Below are positions 8,279 through 16,832 of a stretch of 64,000 nt of DNA, piece by piece. The position numbers were made by a program, and so were the translations under genes. Numbering within the stretch: the stretch's first letter is position 1; every line of letters begins with the position of its first letter. Source of the stretch: Azospirillum doebereinerae (GTDB taxonomy: Bacteria > Pseudomonadota > Alphaproteobacteria > Azospirillales > Azospirillaceae); the NCBI RefSeq assembly GCF_003989665.1, contig NZ_RZIJ01000003.1, forward strand, positions 124,001 to 188,000, given 5' to 3'. The notes under the pieces are model-generated. The model was not told the origin of the DNA. It saw nothing but the letters and a program-made list of their open reading frames with translations, and ran no database searches.

Positions 8279-9676
8279 ATGTCCACCGCGACCATTTCGG
8301 TCGGGGCCGCCGGCCCGGCCGACGACGCCCCCGCCTTGCCCGGAGCCTGCGAAAGCGAGACCCTGGGCTGCCTGGACGCCATCGACCGGCTCAACCCCGC
8401 GCTCAACGCCATCCTGACCGTCACCGGGGAGGCGGCGCTCGACCGCGCCCGCGCGCTCGACCGCGAACGGGCGGCGGGCGAGTGGCCGGGGCTGCTCGAC
8501 GGCGTGCCGGTCACCATCAAGGACTGCTTCGAACTGGCCGGCGAGACGACCAGCTACGGGTCGGTCCGCTTCGCCGCCGAGGGGCGGCACGACGCCGCCG
8601 TGGTCCGGCGGCTGAAGGCGTCGGGCGCCGTCCTCGTCGGGCGCAACAACCTCAGCGAATTCTGCCTGGGCTCGACCAACCAGAACGAACACCACGGATC
8701 CTGCCGCAACCCGTGGAACACCACCCATGTGCCGGGCGGGTCGAGCGGCGGTTCGGCCTCCGCCGTGGCCGCCGGCCTGTGCCGCGTCTCCATCGGCACC
8801 GACACCGGCGGGTCGATCCGCATCCCCGCCGCGCTGTGCGGCGTGGTCGGGCTGCGGCCCAGCGTCGGCCGGGTGCCGAACACCGGCGTGATCGCGTGCA
8901 GCGTCGATTTCGACACCGTCGGCCCGCTGGCCTGTTCGGTGTCCGACGTCGCCCGCGCCTTCGCGGCCATCGCCGGCTACGACCCGGAGGACCCCAACTC
9001 GGTCGACGCGCCGCTCGGCAACTTCCTGCCGGCGCTGCGGGACGGGATCGCCGGTGTCCGCATCGGCCTGCCGCGCAATTTCTATTTCGACGGGCTCCAG
9101 CCGGCGGTGGCCGAGCGGCTGCGCGAGGCGGCGGCGGTGCTGGAGCGCGTGGGCGCCACGCTGGTGGACGTCACCGTCGAGGACGCCGAGGTGGCGCAGG
9201 CGCGCACCGGATTCTCGCTGCTGGTCGCCGACATGGCCCAGTACCACCTCGACAAGATCGAGGCGGCGCCCGAGGCCATCGGCCCGGAGGTGCTGCGCCG
9301 CCTGAAGCTCGGCCTGCCGGTCAGCGGCGTCGCCTACGCCGAATCCCGGCGCTGGCTGGCCGGCTGGAAGCTGCGGTTCCGGGCGCTGTTCGAGCGGGTC
9401 GACCTGATCCTGACGCCGACCACCCCCATCGTCGCCCCGGCCATCGCCGACGCCGCCGACATGATCGAGGCGACGAAGGCGGTCAGCCGCTTCACCTACG
9501 GCTTCGGCGCGCTCGGCCTGCCGGCGATGACCGTCCCTTGCGGCTTCGGCGCGCATGGCCTGCCGGTCGGCATGCAGATCGTCGGCCGCTGGTTCGACGA
9601 GCCGCTGGTGCTGCGCGCCGGTGCCGCTTTCCAGGCCGCGACCGACCACCACCGCCAGCGCCCGCGCCTCGGCTGA
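8279..9676 (+). CDS. Amidase-signature family hydrolase
   Basis: The product is a 465-residue amidase-signature enzyme (Ser-cisSer-Lys triad). The catalytic Lys is in Val-Thr-Ile-Lys-Asp, the Gly/Ser-rich stretch is Pro-Gly-Gly-Ser-Ser-Gly-Gly-Ser, and the nucleophile motif is Thr-Asp-Thr-Gly-Gly-Ser-Ile-Arg-Ile-Pro-Ala. ATG at 8279 is used; the frame extends to 8189 but that would read through the stem-loop and shows no homology-like sequence. The N-terminus is rather short before the first conserved helix, so a few residues of uncertainty remain. Clustered with a hydrolase and a second amidase, it probably acts in stepwise breakdown of an imported amide. Confidence 0.9.
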   Translation: MSTATISVGAAGPADDAPALPGACESETLGCLDAIDRLNPALNAILTVTGEAALDRARALDRERAAGEWPGLLDGVPVTIKDCFELAGETTSYGSVRFAAEGRHDAAVVRRLKASGAVLVGRNNLSEFCLGSTNQNEHHGSCRNPWNTTHVPGGSSGGSASAVAAGLCRVSIGTDTGGSIRIPAALCGVVGLRPSVGRVPNTGVIACSVDFDTVGPLACSVSDVARAFAAIAGYDPEDPNSVDAPLGNFLPALRDGIAGVRIGLPRNFYFDGLQPAVAERLREAAAVLERVGATLVDVTVEDAEVAQARTGFSLLVADMAQYHLDKIEAAPEAIGPEVLRRLKLGLPVSGVAYAESRRWLAGWKLRFRALFERVDLILTPTTPIVAPAIADAADMIEATKAVSRFTYGFGALGLPAMTVPCGFGAHGLPVGMQIVGRWFDEPLVLRAGAAFQAATDHHRQRPRLG

Positions 9677-9696
9677 CCTTTCGAAGGAAGCACGTC

Positions 9697-10992
9697 ATGG
9701 AACCCTATGAACTCACGGCCAGCGAAGCCGCCCGATCCATCCGCGACGGCCGGCTGACCAGCGAGGCGCTGGTGCGCTCCTGCCTGGAGCGGATCGAGGC
9801 GCGCGATCCCGAGATCCGCGCCTGGATCCACGTCGATCCCGCTTTGGCGCTCGCCGCCGCCCGTGACGCCGACAAGCGCCTGGCCGGCAACCCCTCGGCC
9901 GTCGGGCCGCTGCACGGCGTGCCCTTCGGCGTCAAGGACGTGATCGACACCGCCGACCTGCCGACCACCCACAACTCGCCGATCTTCCAGGGCCACCGGC
10001 CGAGCCGCGACGCCGCCTGCGTCGCCATCGCGCGCAGCGCCGGCGGCATCCTGCTCGGCAAGACCGACACGGTGGAGTTCGCGTCCGGCGGCCGCAAGGC
10101 GGCGACCCGCAACCCGGTCAACACCGACCACACGCCGGGCGGCTCCTCGTCGGGGTCGGGGGCGGCGGTGGGCGACCGCCACGTGCCGTTGGCCTTCGGC
10201 ACCCAGACCGGCGGCTCCCACATCCGCCCCGCCTCCTTCAACGGCATCTACGGCTTCAAGCCGACCTGGGGCGCGGTCAGCCGCGAGGGCGTCAAGCATT
10301 ACGCGGTGTCGCTCGACACCATCGGTTGGTACGGCCGCTCGGTCGCCGACCTCGCCCTGATGGCCGAGGCCTTCCGGCTGGAGGGGATGGGCGAAACCGC
10401 GCCGGTGCCGCTGGCCGGGCTGCGAGTCGGGGTCTGCCGCTCCCCGGTCTGGTCGAGCATCGAGCCGGCCGGCGAGGCGGCGCTCCATCTGGCGGCCCTG
10501 CGGCTGGAGGCGGCGGGCGCCAGCGTCGAGCCCTTCGAACTGCCCGCCGATTTCTCGACCCTGGCCGAGGTGCAGGACGTCATCCGCCGTGGCGAGGGGC
10601 GCGCCGCCTTTCTCGACCTCTACCTCGGCGACCGCCACCGGCTGCACGAGGAATTGGCCGATCATTGCGAGCACAACCGGGGCATCACCGCCCGCAGCCT
10701 GACCGAGGCCTACGACGTCGCCGGCCAGTGCCGCGCGCGCTTCGCCGGGTTGTTCGAGCGCATCGACGTGATCCTGACCCCTTCGGCCCCCGGCGAAGCG
10801 CCCAAGGGGCTGCACACCACCGGCGACCACATCTTCAACGGCATCTGGACGGTGCTGCACGCGCCCTGTCTGGCCATGCCCTGCACCCATGGCCCGCAAG
10901 GTCTGCCGGTCGGGGTGCAGCTCGTGGCGCCGCGCTTCGCCGACGCCCGCCTGCTGGCGATGGCCGGAGCGATGGCGGCGGCGGTGGCATGA
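9697..10992 (+). CDS. Amidase-signature family hydrolase (AtzF/GatA-like)
   Basis: A 431-residue amidase starts 20 bp after the first amidase. Catalytic Lys lies in Phe-Gly-Val-Lys-Asp-Val-Ile-Asp, followed by Pro-Gly-Gly-Ser-Ser-Ser-Gly-Ser-Gly and the nucleophile motif Gln-Thr-Gly-Gly-Ser. The residue after the nucleophile is His in an otherwise Ile-Arg-Pro-Ala-Ser context where Val or Ile is usual. The Gln-Thr-Gly-Gly-Ser form resembles the allophanate hydrolase/AtzF branch more than the aspartyl-tRNA amidotransferase branch, but it lacks the long C-terminal AtzF domain. No gatB or gatC lies nearby, so a tRNA amidotransferase role is unlikely. Confidence 0.9.
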   Translation: MEPYELTASEAARSIRDGRLTSEALVRSCLERIEARDPEIRAWIHVDPALALAAARDADKRLAGNPSAVGPLHGVPFGVKDVIDTADLPTTHNSPIFQGHRPSRDAACVAIARSAGGILLGKTDTVEFASGGRKAATRNPVNTDHTPGGSSSGSGAAVGDRHVPLAFGTQTGGSHIRPASFNGIYGFKPTWGAVSREGVKHYAVSLDTIGWYGRSVADLALMAEAFRLEGMGETAPVPLAGLRVGVCRSPVWSSIEPAGEAALHLAALRLEAAGASVEPFELPADFSTLAEVQDVIRRGEGRAAFLDLYLGDRHRLHEELADHCEHNRGITARSLTEAYDVAGQCRARFAGLFERIDVILTPSAPGEAPKGLHTTGDHIFNGIWTVLHAPCLAMPCTHGPQGLPVGVQLVAPRFADARLLAMAGAMAAAVA

Positions 10993-11105
10993 CGATCGTC
11001 ATCAACCGCCCAGGATTACCTGGAGGCCCCATTTCTTGAGACGATTGGGCCATCATGAGCGGAGCCTCAGGACTTCCGGGTCAGCATCACCGGTCCGATT
11101 CCGTG

Positions 11106-11852
11106 TCAGCGGGCCAGCGCGGAAAGATGCTGCTTCTGCAGCAGGCCGATGTCGATCTTCTTGAGCCCTTCGGCAAAGACCGCGGCCCATTTCTGGCCGG
11201 CCGGCTTGGTGTTGAACGCCACATGCAGCGTTTTGGCTTCGAGGACCGGCCCGAATTCGACCTTCCCCTGAAGCGGCGCCAGCGCCGGGGCGTTCCTCAT
11301 CAGGTAGGAAAAGACGTAGCCGTCGATTTCAGCCGCGTCGATGCGGCCGGCGGCCACTTTCTTGATGTTGGTCTCGTCGTCGACCACGCCCTCCGTCTTG
11401 AGGGTGCCGGCGGCGGTGGCGTCGGCGACCGGCTTGGCGTTCACGTAACCGTTCACCACGCCGAGTTTGAGCCGCGACAGACCCGCCGGCGAGGTGTCGG
11501 CGACCGGCTTTCCGGTGGGAACGATCAGGCCCAGCGGACTTTCGCCGATCGACCCCGACAGGGTGAAGCCCTCCAGCTCGGCCGGGTATTCGGGGAAGTA
11601 GCCGGCGACCTCCGGTTCGTCCTTGGCGCTCTTCACCGCGCGCTGCCAAGGCAGCACCTCGATGCTGACGGTGTGGCCCATGGCCTTGAAGGCTTCGCGG
11701 ATCACGACCGCGCAAAAGCCGTTGTCGGGCACGGAGCCTGAATAGGGCAGCCAGTCGAGGGTGGTCAATTTCACCTCCTCCGCCCGGACGGCCGTTCCGG
11801 ATGAAAGCACCAGCGCGCATATGGCGGCAGCAAGCGAAGCGTTCCGATGCAT
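11106..11852 (-). CDS. Periplasmic solute-binding protein, family 3-like
   Basis: ATG at 11852 with AAAGGAGTG upstream gives 248 residues with a clear signal peptide (residues 1 to about 25, ending Ala-Val-Arg-Ala). The mature part has the bilobed family-3 pattern: Asp-Trp-Leu-Pro-Tyr-Ser near the start, Ile-Glu-Val-Leu-Pro-Trp-Gln-Arg-Ala, and Gly-Val-Val-Asn-Gly-Tyr-Val in the second lobe. No permease or ATPase accompanies it. It lies 85 bp downstream of, and in the same direction as, a chemoreceptor gene, so it may present ligand to that receptor rather than to a transporter. That role is inferred from position alone. Confidence 0.85.
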   Translation of the reverse strand: MHRNASLAAAICALVLSSGTAVRAEEVKLTTLDWLPYSGSVPDNGFCAVVIREAFKAMGHTVSIEVLPWQRAVKSAKDEPEVAGYFPEYPAELEGFTLSGSIGESPLGLIVPTGKPVADTSPAGLSRLKLGVVNGYVNAKPVADATAAGTLKTEGVVDDETNIKKVAAGRIDAAEIDGYVFSYLMRNAPALAPLQGKVEFGPVLEAKTLHVAFNTKPAGQKWAAVFAEGLKKIDIGLLQKQHLSALAR

Positions 11853-11937
11853 GGTCACTCCTTTGAACTGGAGAAATCGACGTCTTGCGGTCATGGGAAG
11901 GCGCGACGGGGCCTGGGAGACGGTCAGCCCGAGATGG

Positions 11938-13503
11938 TCAACCTGCGGCCAGCTTGCCGACGAAGCGGTCGACCTGCGTCTGCACGGCCTGGAGATCACC
12001 CTCCAGGTTGCGGATGCCCTCATGCAGGTTGGTTGCGGCGTCGCCGTTCCGGCGGGCCGAGCCGGCGACGCCGTGGACGTTCTCGCGCAGCCGCTCGGTG
12101 CCGCGCGCCGCCTGTTGGACGGCGCGGCTGATCTCGGTGGTTGCGGAGTTCTGCTGCTCCACCGCCGCCGCGATGGAGGCGTTGGCCTTGCTCAGCGTGA
12201 CGATCACCTTGGCGATGCCGCCGATCTGCCCCGCCGCGTTGCCGGTCGAGGCCTGGATGGCGCTGACCAGGGTGGAAATCTCCTCGGTCGCTTTCGCGGT
12301 CTGCCCGGCGAGATTCTTGACCTCGGTCGCCACCACGGCGAAACCCTTGCCGGCGTCGCCCGCGCGGGCCGCCTCGATGGTCGCGTTCAGCGCCAGCAGG
12401 TTGGTCTGGCCGGCGATCGAGGAGATCAGTGTCAGCACGTCACCGATGCGGGCGGAGTCGTCGACCAGTTTGTTCATCATGCCGACCGTGTCGCCGACAC
12501 TGCGGCTGGCCCCGTCCGAGACGGAATGCGAATTCTGCGCCTGCACCGAGATTTCGCGGATCGAGGCGGCGAGCTGCTCCACCGCCGCCGCGACGGTCTG
12601 GACGCTGGCGCTGACCTCCTCCGCCGCCCCGGCCACCTCGTGGCTCAACGCCGCGTTGTCGCCGGCGCTGTTGGCGACAACGCCGACGGAGCCGCTCATC
12701 GCCTGGGCGGTCCGGTTGACGCTGGCCAGCAGTTGGCCGACATCGGCGTCGAAGGCTTCGGCGACCGTCGCCAGACCCTGTCGGCGCTCGCGTTCGGCAT
12801 CCTCGCGCAGGCGGACCTGTTCGGATTCCAACCGGCGCTTGGCCAGGGCGTTCTCGCGGAAGGTCTCGACCGCTCCGGCCATGCGGCCCACCTCGTCGAG
12901 GCGGCCGACCGCAGGAACCTCGACCCCGGTGCGGCCGGCGGCCAGATCGGTCATCGCGGCGGTCATCCGCGTGATGGGGCGGGTCACGCCGCGCACGATC
13001 GCCACCAGCACCCCGCACACGGCCAGCAGAGCCAGCGCGCAGACCAGGGCGATGGCCGTGGTGGTGGCGCGGATGCCATCGTACAGGCGCTGTGTGGTCA
13101 GGTTGATCTCGATGGAGCCTATGGTCGCCGCCTTCGCGCCCTCGCCGCGCTGGATCGGGGCGGTGCGCAGGATGACGGCCCCGTCCTTCGCATCGGTCCT
13201 GCCATGGGCCACGAAGATGGTGCCGTCCTTGTTCTTGACGGCGCTGCCGAGATAATCGGGATCGGCCGCCAGCGCCGCGAGGAGGGCCCCGGCCGCGGTG
13301 GTGTCCATGTTCCACAGCGCCTCGGCGGCGCCGCCGGCCAGCACCGTGGTGGTCACCTCGGCGCGTTCGGACAGCGCCGTCCGGGCCGCCGCCATGTTCA
13401 TGTAGGCCACGCTGACCATGGCCCCCACGGCGATGGCGATGAGCAGGGTGGCAATGGGAACGATGACCCTGACCATCAGGCTGCGGCGGTACAGTCCGAG
13501 CAT
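11938..13503 (-). CDS. Methyl-accepting chemotaxis protein
   Basis: This 521-residue inner-membrane chemoreceptor has TM1 at about residues 10-32, a periplasmic segment of about 135 residues, TM2 at about 168-190, a HAMP domain beginning at [10 protein letters not shown], and a cytoplasmic signalling coiled coil. The hairpin tip is the conserved [10 protein letters not shown] followed by Gly-Phe-Ala-Val-Val-Ala-Thr-Glu-Val. The periplasmic part, with Leu-Trp-Asn-Met-Asp and a later Asp-Gly-Thr strand, looks like a single small ligand module. It is probably co-transcribed with the binding protein downstream. No che genes are present in the window. Confidence 0.95.
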   Translation of the reverse strand: MLGLYRRSLMVRVIVPIATLLIAIAVGAMVSVAYMNMAAARTALSERAEVTTTVLAGGAAEALWNMDTTAAGALLAALAADPDYLGSAVKNKDGTIFVAHGRTDAKDGAVILRTAPIQRGEGAKAATIGSIEINLTTQRLYDGIRATTTAIALVCALALLAVCGVLVAIVRGVTRPITRMTAAMTDLAAGRTGVEVPAVGRLDEVGRMAGAVETFRENALAKRRLESEQVRLREDAERERRQGLATVAEAFDADVGQLLASVNRTAQAMSGSVGVVANSAGDNAALSHEVAGAAEEVSASVQTVAAAVEQLAASIREISVQAQNSHSVSDGASRSVGDTVGMMNKLVDDSARIGDVLTLISSIAGQTNLLALNATIEAARAGDAGKGFAVVATEVKNLAGQTAKATEEISTLVSAIQASTGNAAGQIGGIAKVIVTLSKANASIAAAVEQQNSATTEISRAVQQAARGTERLRENVHGVAGSARRNGDAATNLHEGIRNLEGDLQAVQTQVDRFVGKLAAG

Positions 13504-13536
13504 CTCGTGTCCCTCGCGTTGTTGGAAATCCGGCGG

Positions 13537-13767
13537 TCAGCGCCGGCCGATCGTCTTCCGGGACGGGCGGCGGCCGGAGGCCGGCGGGATCTGGTCGGCT
13601 GCCGCCCCTTGTCGGGACCAGTTCCAGCGGATGCTGGTCAACGGGGACAGGCCGTCCCGCAGCAGGCCGACGATGGCCGGGGCGGCGTCGATACCGACAC
13701 CGTCATGGCGGGCGAGCAGGGTCCAGCACAGGGTCTTCTGGTCCAGGACTTCGACGGTGAGGCGCAT
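13537..13767 (-). CDS. Small hypothetical protein (76 aa)
   Basis: ATG at 13767 preceded by AGGAG gives 76 residues, rich in Arg at the C-terminus (Arg-Arg-Pro-Ser-Arg-Lys-Thr-Ile-Gly-Arg-Arg). The N-terminal half reads as a compact alpha/beta fragment (Met-Arg-Leu-Thr-Val-Glu-Val-Leu-Asp-Gln). It precedes the chemoreceptor gene by 33 bp in the same direction and may be its first operon gene. I do not recognise the family. The frame extends upstream to 14094, but that part has no ribosome-binding site logic and is treated as non-coding. Confidence 0.55.
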   Translation of the reverse strand: MRLTVEVLDQKTLCWTLLARHDGVGIDAAPAIVGLLRDGLSPLTSIRWNWSRQGAAADQIPPASGRRPSRKTIGRR

Positions 13768-13921
13768 GACGCTCCTGGTGGGCAAGGAAGGGGGCCAACG
13801 GAGAGTAGACCTTACGCGCCGATCGTGACGGTGGCGTTGCGGTTGCCTGACGGTTGTGGGATGGCGGCAAACCGGTGAGCAGGCGGGCTTGCGGGAGGCT
13901 GGTTGGCGGGCAGCGAACATG

Positions 13922-13947
13922 GACGCCCCAAGCTGACGCCCCAAGCT
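13922..13947. repeat. 13-bp tandem duplication
   Basis: GACGCCCCAAGCT occurs twice head to tail (13922-13934 and 13935-13947) just beyond the end of the minus-strand gene at 13979. It is probably a local slippage duplication. Confidence 0.6.
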
Positions 13948-13978
13948 GAGGTTCCCTTTCAGCCCTCCGATGCTCGTT

Positions 13979-15118
13979 TCAATCGGGCCACTCCGACGGC
14001 CCCCAATCCTCGGCATCGGGATCCGCCGTTCCGAGAGGGGCGACCGTCGCCCCGGCGTCGAGCGCGGCGGCCAGCCAAGGTTCGACGGTCGCAACCGGCG
14101 ACATCCGGCACCACCGGCGGCGGCGTCCGTCCCATCGGCAATGCCCCTGCCTCTTCATCTCCTCCCGAAGCTCCCAGGAGGGAATCGACGGAAACCGGAG
14201 CTCCAGCCCGCGCCCATTCTGGGCGATCTCGACGGTCTCTCCCGTGGGCGTGACGTGCGTCAGCCCCTCTTCCAAGGCACGCTGGAGCATGGCGGCCCGT
14301 TCGTCCCGCACGCGCGCCTCGGTCTCGCGTTGCTCACGACGTTCGGTGAGAACCTCGGCGATCCAGTCGGGAGGCTCGTCGAGAACCCGGTAACCGGCAC
14401 CGCCGCGTGGCCCGGGGGCGTCCTCGATCAGCCCGGCCTGCACCAGATCGGGAAGACGATGCTTGAGCCGGTCGCGCTCGCCCCGGACGTCAAGAAGGCG
14501 GTGCGCCGCGCAATCCGCCATGGTGAACCGGTCGCCCGCGCCCCAGGTTTCGTAGATTCCGGCGGCGAGTGCGTGCAGGTCGCCGATGCGCCCCTGTTGA
14601 TCGGCCAACCGTTCCTTGATGATCGGGTTGAGCGGCTGGTCGACACGCCCGCCCAGACCGCAGGTCTGGCACGTCCAATGAGCGGGATCCGACAGAAGAA
14701 CCTGGGGCGAGCAGCGCCGGCGGCGGCAGTGCTCCTCGCTGCCCGGTTCCGGCAGGTCGTGCCGACCGCTGTCCAGCAGGGCACGGATCGCCTCCTCGGG
14801 CTGTTCGGCAATCGCCTTCAGCCGGTCGACGACGTCCATCGGCAACCAAACCTCGACGCCGTCCGTTCCGTTCGCTGCGGCGGTCGGCCGGTGCGCGGCG
14901 AAACGGCTCTTCAGCGAGCGTCGGCGTGCCGGGTCGAGCATGTCGACGACGCGCTCGACCGTGTAGGTCTCGTCGAAGGTGTCGGCCAGAACCTCCGCAA
15001 GGCCCGTCAACGACGCTGTCGGCGCCAGCGCGCTCTCGTCCCGGTCCACGATGATCCGGCGGGCTTCCTTGAGGATCGCCGCCCTCTCGTCCTGTCCAAT
15101 CCCACCTTTCCTGGGCAT
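13979..15118 (-). CDS. Hypothetical protein with four-cysteine cluster
   Basis: ATG at 15118 is chosen over upstream ATGs at 15172 and 15181 because it follows GGAGGAA at good spacing; this gives 379 residues. The sequence is hydrophilic and Arg/Glu-rich. It has Cys131-x4-Cys136 and Cys150-x2-Cys153, a probable zinc knuckle. A middle region (about 180-290) resembles a winged helix (Leu-Pro-Asp-Leu-Val-Gln-Ala-Gly-Leu-Ile-Glu-Asp), then comes a charged helix. Near the C-terminus, Glu-Met-Lys-Arg-Gln-Gly-His-Cys-Arg-Trp-Asp-Gly-Arg-Arg-Arg resembles the short module (Gly-Phe-x-Trp-Asp) found in some helicase- or plasmid-associated proteins. A DNA-binding role is a guess; no family is recognised. 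Confidence 0.7.
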   Translation of the reverse strand: MPRKGGIGQDERAAILKEARRIIVDRDESALAPTASLTGLAEVLADTFDETYTVERVVDMLDPARRRSLKSRFAAHRPTAAANGTDGVEVWLPMDVVDRLKAIAEQPEEAIRALLDSGRHDLPEPGSEEHCRRRRCSPQVLLSDPAHWTCQTCGLGGRVDQPLNPIIKERLADQQGRIGDLHALAAGIYETWGAGDRFTMADCAAHRLLDVRGERDRLKHRLPDLVQAGLIEDAPGPRGGAGYRVLDEPPDWIAEVLTERREQRETEARVRDERAAMLQRALEEGLTHVTPTGETVEIAQNGRGLELRFPSIPSWELREEMKRQGHCRWDGRRRRWCRMSPVATVEPWLAAALDAGATVAPLGTADPDAEDWGPSEWPD

Positions 15119-15746
15119 GCCCGCCCGTTCCTCCGATGCTGCGACGTACCCAACCATGCTCGGGCCTGACATGTTCTTCAAGCGGACGGGTTCAACGGGC
15201 AGGCGTGGCAGACCCAGTCCGGTTTTCCCCTTTTCCTCACCCCTTGGCCGTCGTTGCCGCCGGTGAGGCAGGAGGAGGTGGACGAACCGCGAGGTGCCGA
15301 ACAGCGCGAGGATTCCCCATGAACCCTCGTGTTGCCACCTTTGGTCGGGTAGCGGACCGGAACCTGCATCCCAATGTACGCCATTGCCTCACCGCACCGG
15401 CAACCGGACGATGCTCATCCGCCCGGCGCAGCGCGTGCAGCGGCTTGCAGGCCGGTCGCGGTGGGCTCTCTCATGCCGCTTTTGCCATGCCGCTTTTGCT
15501 TGGCCGCTTTTGCTTGGCCGCGTTTGCTTGGCCGCGCTCCCGCACAGTGGACGGCTTGCCTCTGTACAGGGGGCATAGGACGTTCCTACCTTGGTGATGG
15601 AACAGCGGAAATGGCAAGACTGAGAATCTTCATAGCAAGCCGTTGCACTGGCGGCTTCGCATAGAGGGTCGGCTATTCGCTAAAGCCGCCATTTATGGCG
15701 CAAGAGCCAAATTACGAGCCGGGCAAGCCGGCCTTACATAGAAGCC
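15119..15746. other. Non-coding stretch with tandem repeat
   Basis: In 628 bp I see no frame with a convincing start, ribosome-binding site and codon pattern. Short open frames here are in different phases and read as low-complexity Arg/Ala/Leu or Phe/Cys/Leu. The notable content is the 14-bp tandem array at 15476-15531. The promoter of the minus-strand gene starting at 15118 is presumably within the first part. Confidence 0.5.
15476..15531. repeat. Four 14-bp tandem repeats
   Basis: Units start at 15476, 15490, 15504 and 15518. The core is CCGCTTTTGCTTGG, with the first unit ending CCATG and the fourth having GTTT for TTTT. A fifth truncated unit starts at 15532. The units are contiguous with no spacers, so this is a microsatellite-like array and not CRISPR. 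Confidence 0.85.
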
Positions 15747-15962
15747 ATGATGAATGAAAACACCGACGACATCGAAGAGTTCATGCGCGACCTTCGGCTC
15801 TGGGCCGAGAGCACCTGGGCTTGGGCGAGGGCGGTGCATGAACCTGTGCTGATGTTGCAGGAGCGGGAGTCGGCCTTGCTTCAGGCATCGAGGCTTCTTC
15901 GGGCAGCCGATGGCCATGCGCCCTCGGAGGCTCCGGTCATCGGACGGCACCTTTCGGAATAA
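15747..15962 (+). CDS. Small acidic hypothetical protein (71 aa)
   Basis: The frame 15747-15962 encodes a 71-residue acidic protein (Met-Met-Asn-Glu-Asn-Thr-Asp-Asp-Ile-Glu-Glu) predicted mostly helical, with a Trp-rich segment (Leu-Trp-Ala-Glu-Ser-Thr-Trp-Ala-Trp) and later Leu/Glu heptad-like spacing. Only a weak purine tract precedes the ATG pair at 15747/15750. Amino-acid composition is more sensible than in the surrounding non-coding frames, which is the main support. No family is recognised. Confidence 0.4.
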   Translation: MMNENTDDIEEFMRDLRLWAESTWAWARAVHEPVLMLQERESALLQASRLLRAADGHAPSEAPVIGRHLSE

Positions 15963-16302
15963 GTCGTCGTTCGAGCCATGGGACGGCTGAAATTGGGCAC
16001 CTTGTGGGGTTGACCGGCTCACGCCTCTGGGCGTCATCGACGTGGAGGTGGCATCTCTTGGGGGCGGAACGGCCGAGACAAGCGCACCGAGGCCACCGTG
16101 AGCGGCCTTTCCTGTGTCTTCTGGTCGAAAAGGGGTGGGCGGCTCCGTGAGGCGGAACCGCCCAAGTCTCCGGTTCGATCAGCGATCAGCCTCCATCGTC
16201 CACCCAAACCTGAGCCTTGGCTATTCTCTCGAAAGGGGTGCTCATCATGCCTGACCAACCCGATCCGGGCCGGCGACGGGCTGACGGCCCGAACCTGGAC
16301 TC
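15963..16302. other. Intergenic stretch with strong hairpin
   Basis: No gene is supported in these 340 bp. A hairpin at 16137-16163 (GGGCGGCTCCG / CGGAACCGCCC, one mismatched pair, 5-base loop) is the only clear structure. It could terminate or insulate transcription between the two small plus-strand genes. Confidence 0.5.
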
Positions 16303-16674
16303 GTGCCCACGGCCAGATCGTGCCGATCCGTGACCGCCAAGACACCGACCCTCACCACTCCGGATGGCCGCTACATCGTGGTCCGGGGTCGGCTCTGGCG
16401 GGCGGCCAACCCGACCCTGACCGAACCGGAGCGCAAGCTGCTGGTAACCGAACTGATGGATGCGCGGCGGGCGGTCGCGGCGGCGCGCAGGGCATCCGAT
16501 CGTGAGGCGGAAGTCGTCGCGCATGCGGCGGTCGACAAGGCCAAGCACGCGCTCGGTGAGCGTGGGCCGGTCTGGTGGACCGACGGAGCGCCCGACCTCA
16601 ACCGGCACATGGCGCAGACGACGCCCTACGCGGAGTGGTACCGGCAGGCAACCGGTGAGGCCGAGGGCGCGTAG
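16303..16674 (+). CDS. Conserved hypothetical protein (YIVVRGRLWR family)
   Basis: This frame encodes up to 123 residues with a GTG start at 16303; a second GTG at 16330 is equally possible and removes nine Arg/Ser-rich residues. The protein contains Thr-Pro-Asp-Gly-Arg-Tyr-Ile-Val-Val-Arg-Gly-Arg-Leu-Trp-Arg, a charged helix (Glu-Leu-Met-Asp-Ala-Arg-Arg-Ala-Val), then Gly-Pro-Val-Trp-Trp-Thr-Asp-Gly-Ala-Pro-Asp and Thr-Pro-Tyr-Ala-Glu-Trp-Tyr. I recall the same pattern in short uncharacterised proteins of rhizobia and Azospirillum. Function is unknown. It is convergent with livF. Confidence 0.75.
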   Translation: MPTARSCRSVTAKTPTLTTPDGRYIVVRGRLWRAANPTLTEPERKLLVTELMDARRAVAAARRASDREAEVVAHAAVDKAKHALGERGPVWWTDGAPDLNRHMAQTTPYAEWYRQATGEAEGA

Positions 16675-16832
16675 CCACGCCCTTGACCATCGAATGTTCC
16701 CGAGGCGCCCACTTGGGGGCGAAATCCTCGTGCCGGTGGATTGTTCTGGACTGTGCGCCGCCGGGCCGGGCGCTCACCGTCCGGTCGCGGGGAGAGGCTG
16801 GGAGGAAAACCGCCTCACCCCGCCGCCGTGGG

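Noticed and set aside
9697-10992. GatA subunit of the tRNA amidotransferase.
   Set aside because: There is no gatB or gatC nearby, and the nucleophile loop is of the Gln-Thr-Gly-Gly-Ser type with catabolic neighbours.
10991-11000. Palindrome GACGATCGTC at the amidase stop codon as an operator.
   Set aside because: It overlaps the end of a gene between convergent genes, and a 10-bp palindrome is expected by chance in GC-rich DNA.
15476-15531. Possible CRISPR array.
   Set aside because: Units are 14 bp and contiguous with no spacers, and no cas genes are present.
15119-15746. Short open frames between the four-cysteine gene and the 71-residue gene.
   Set aside because: They overlap in several phases, lack ribosome-binding sites and have low-complexity translations.
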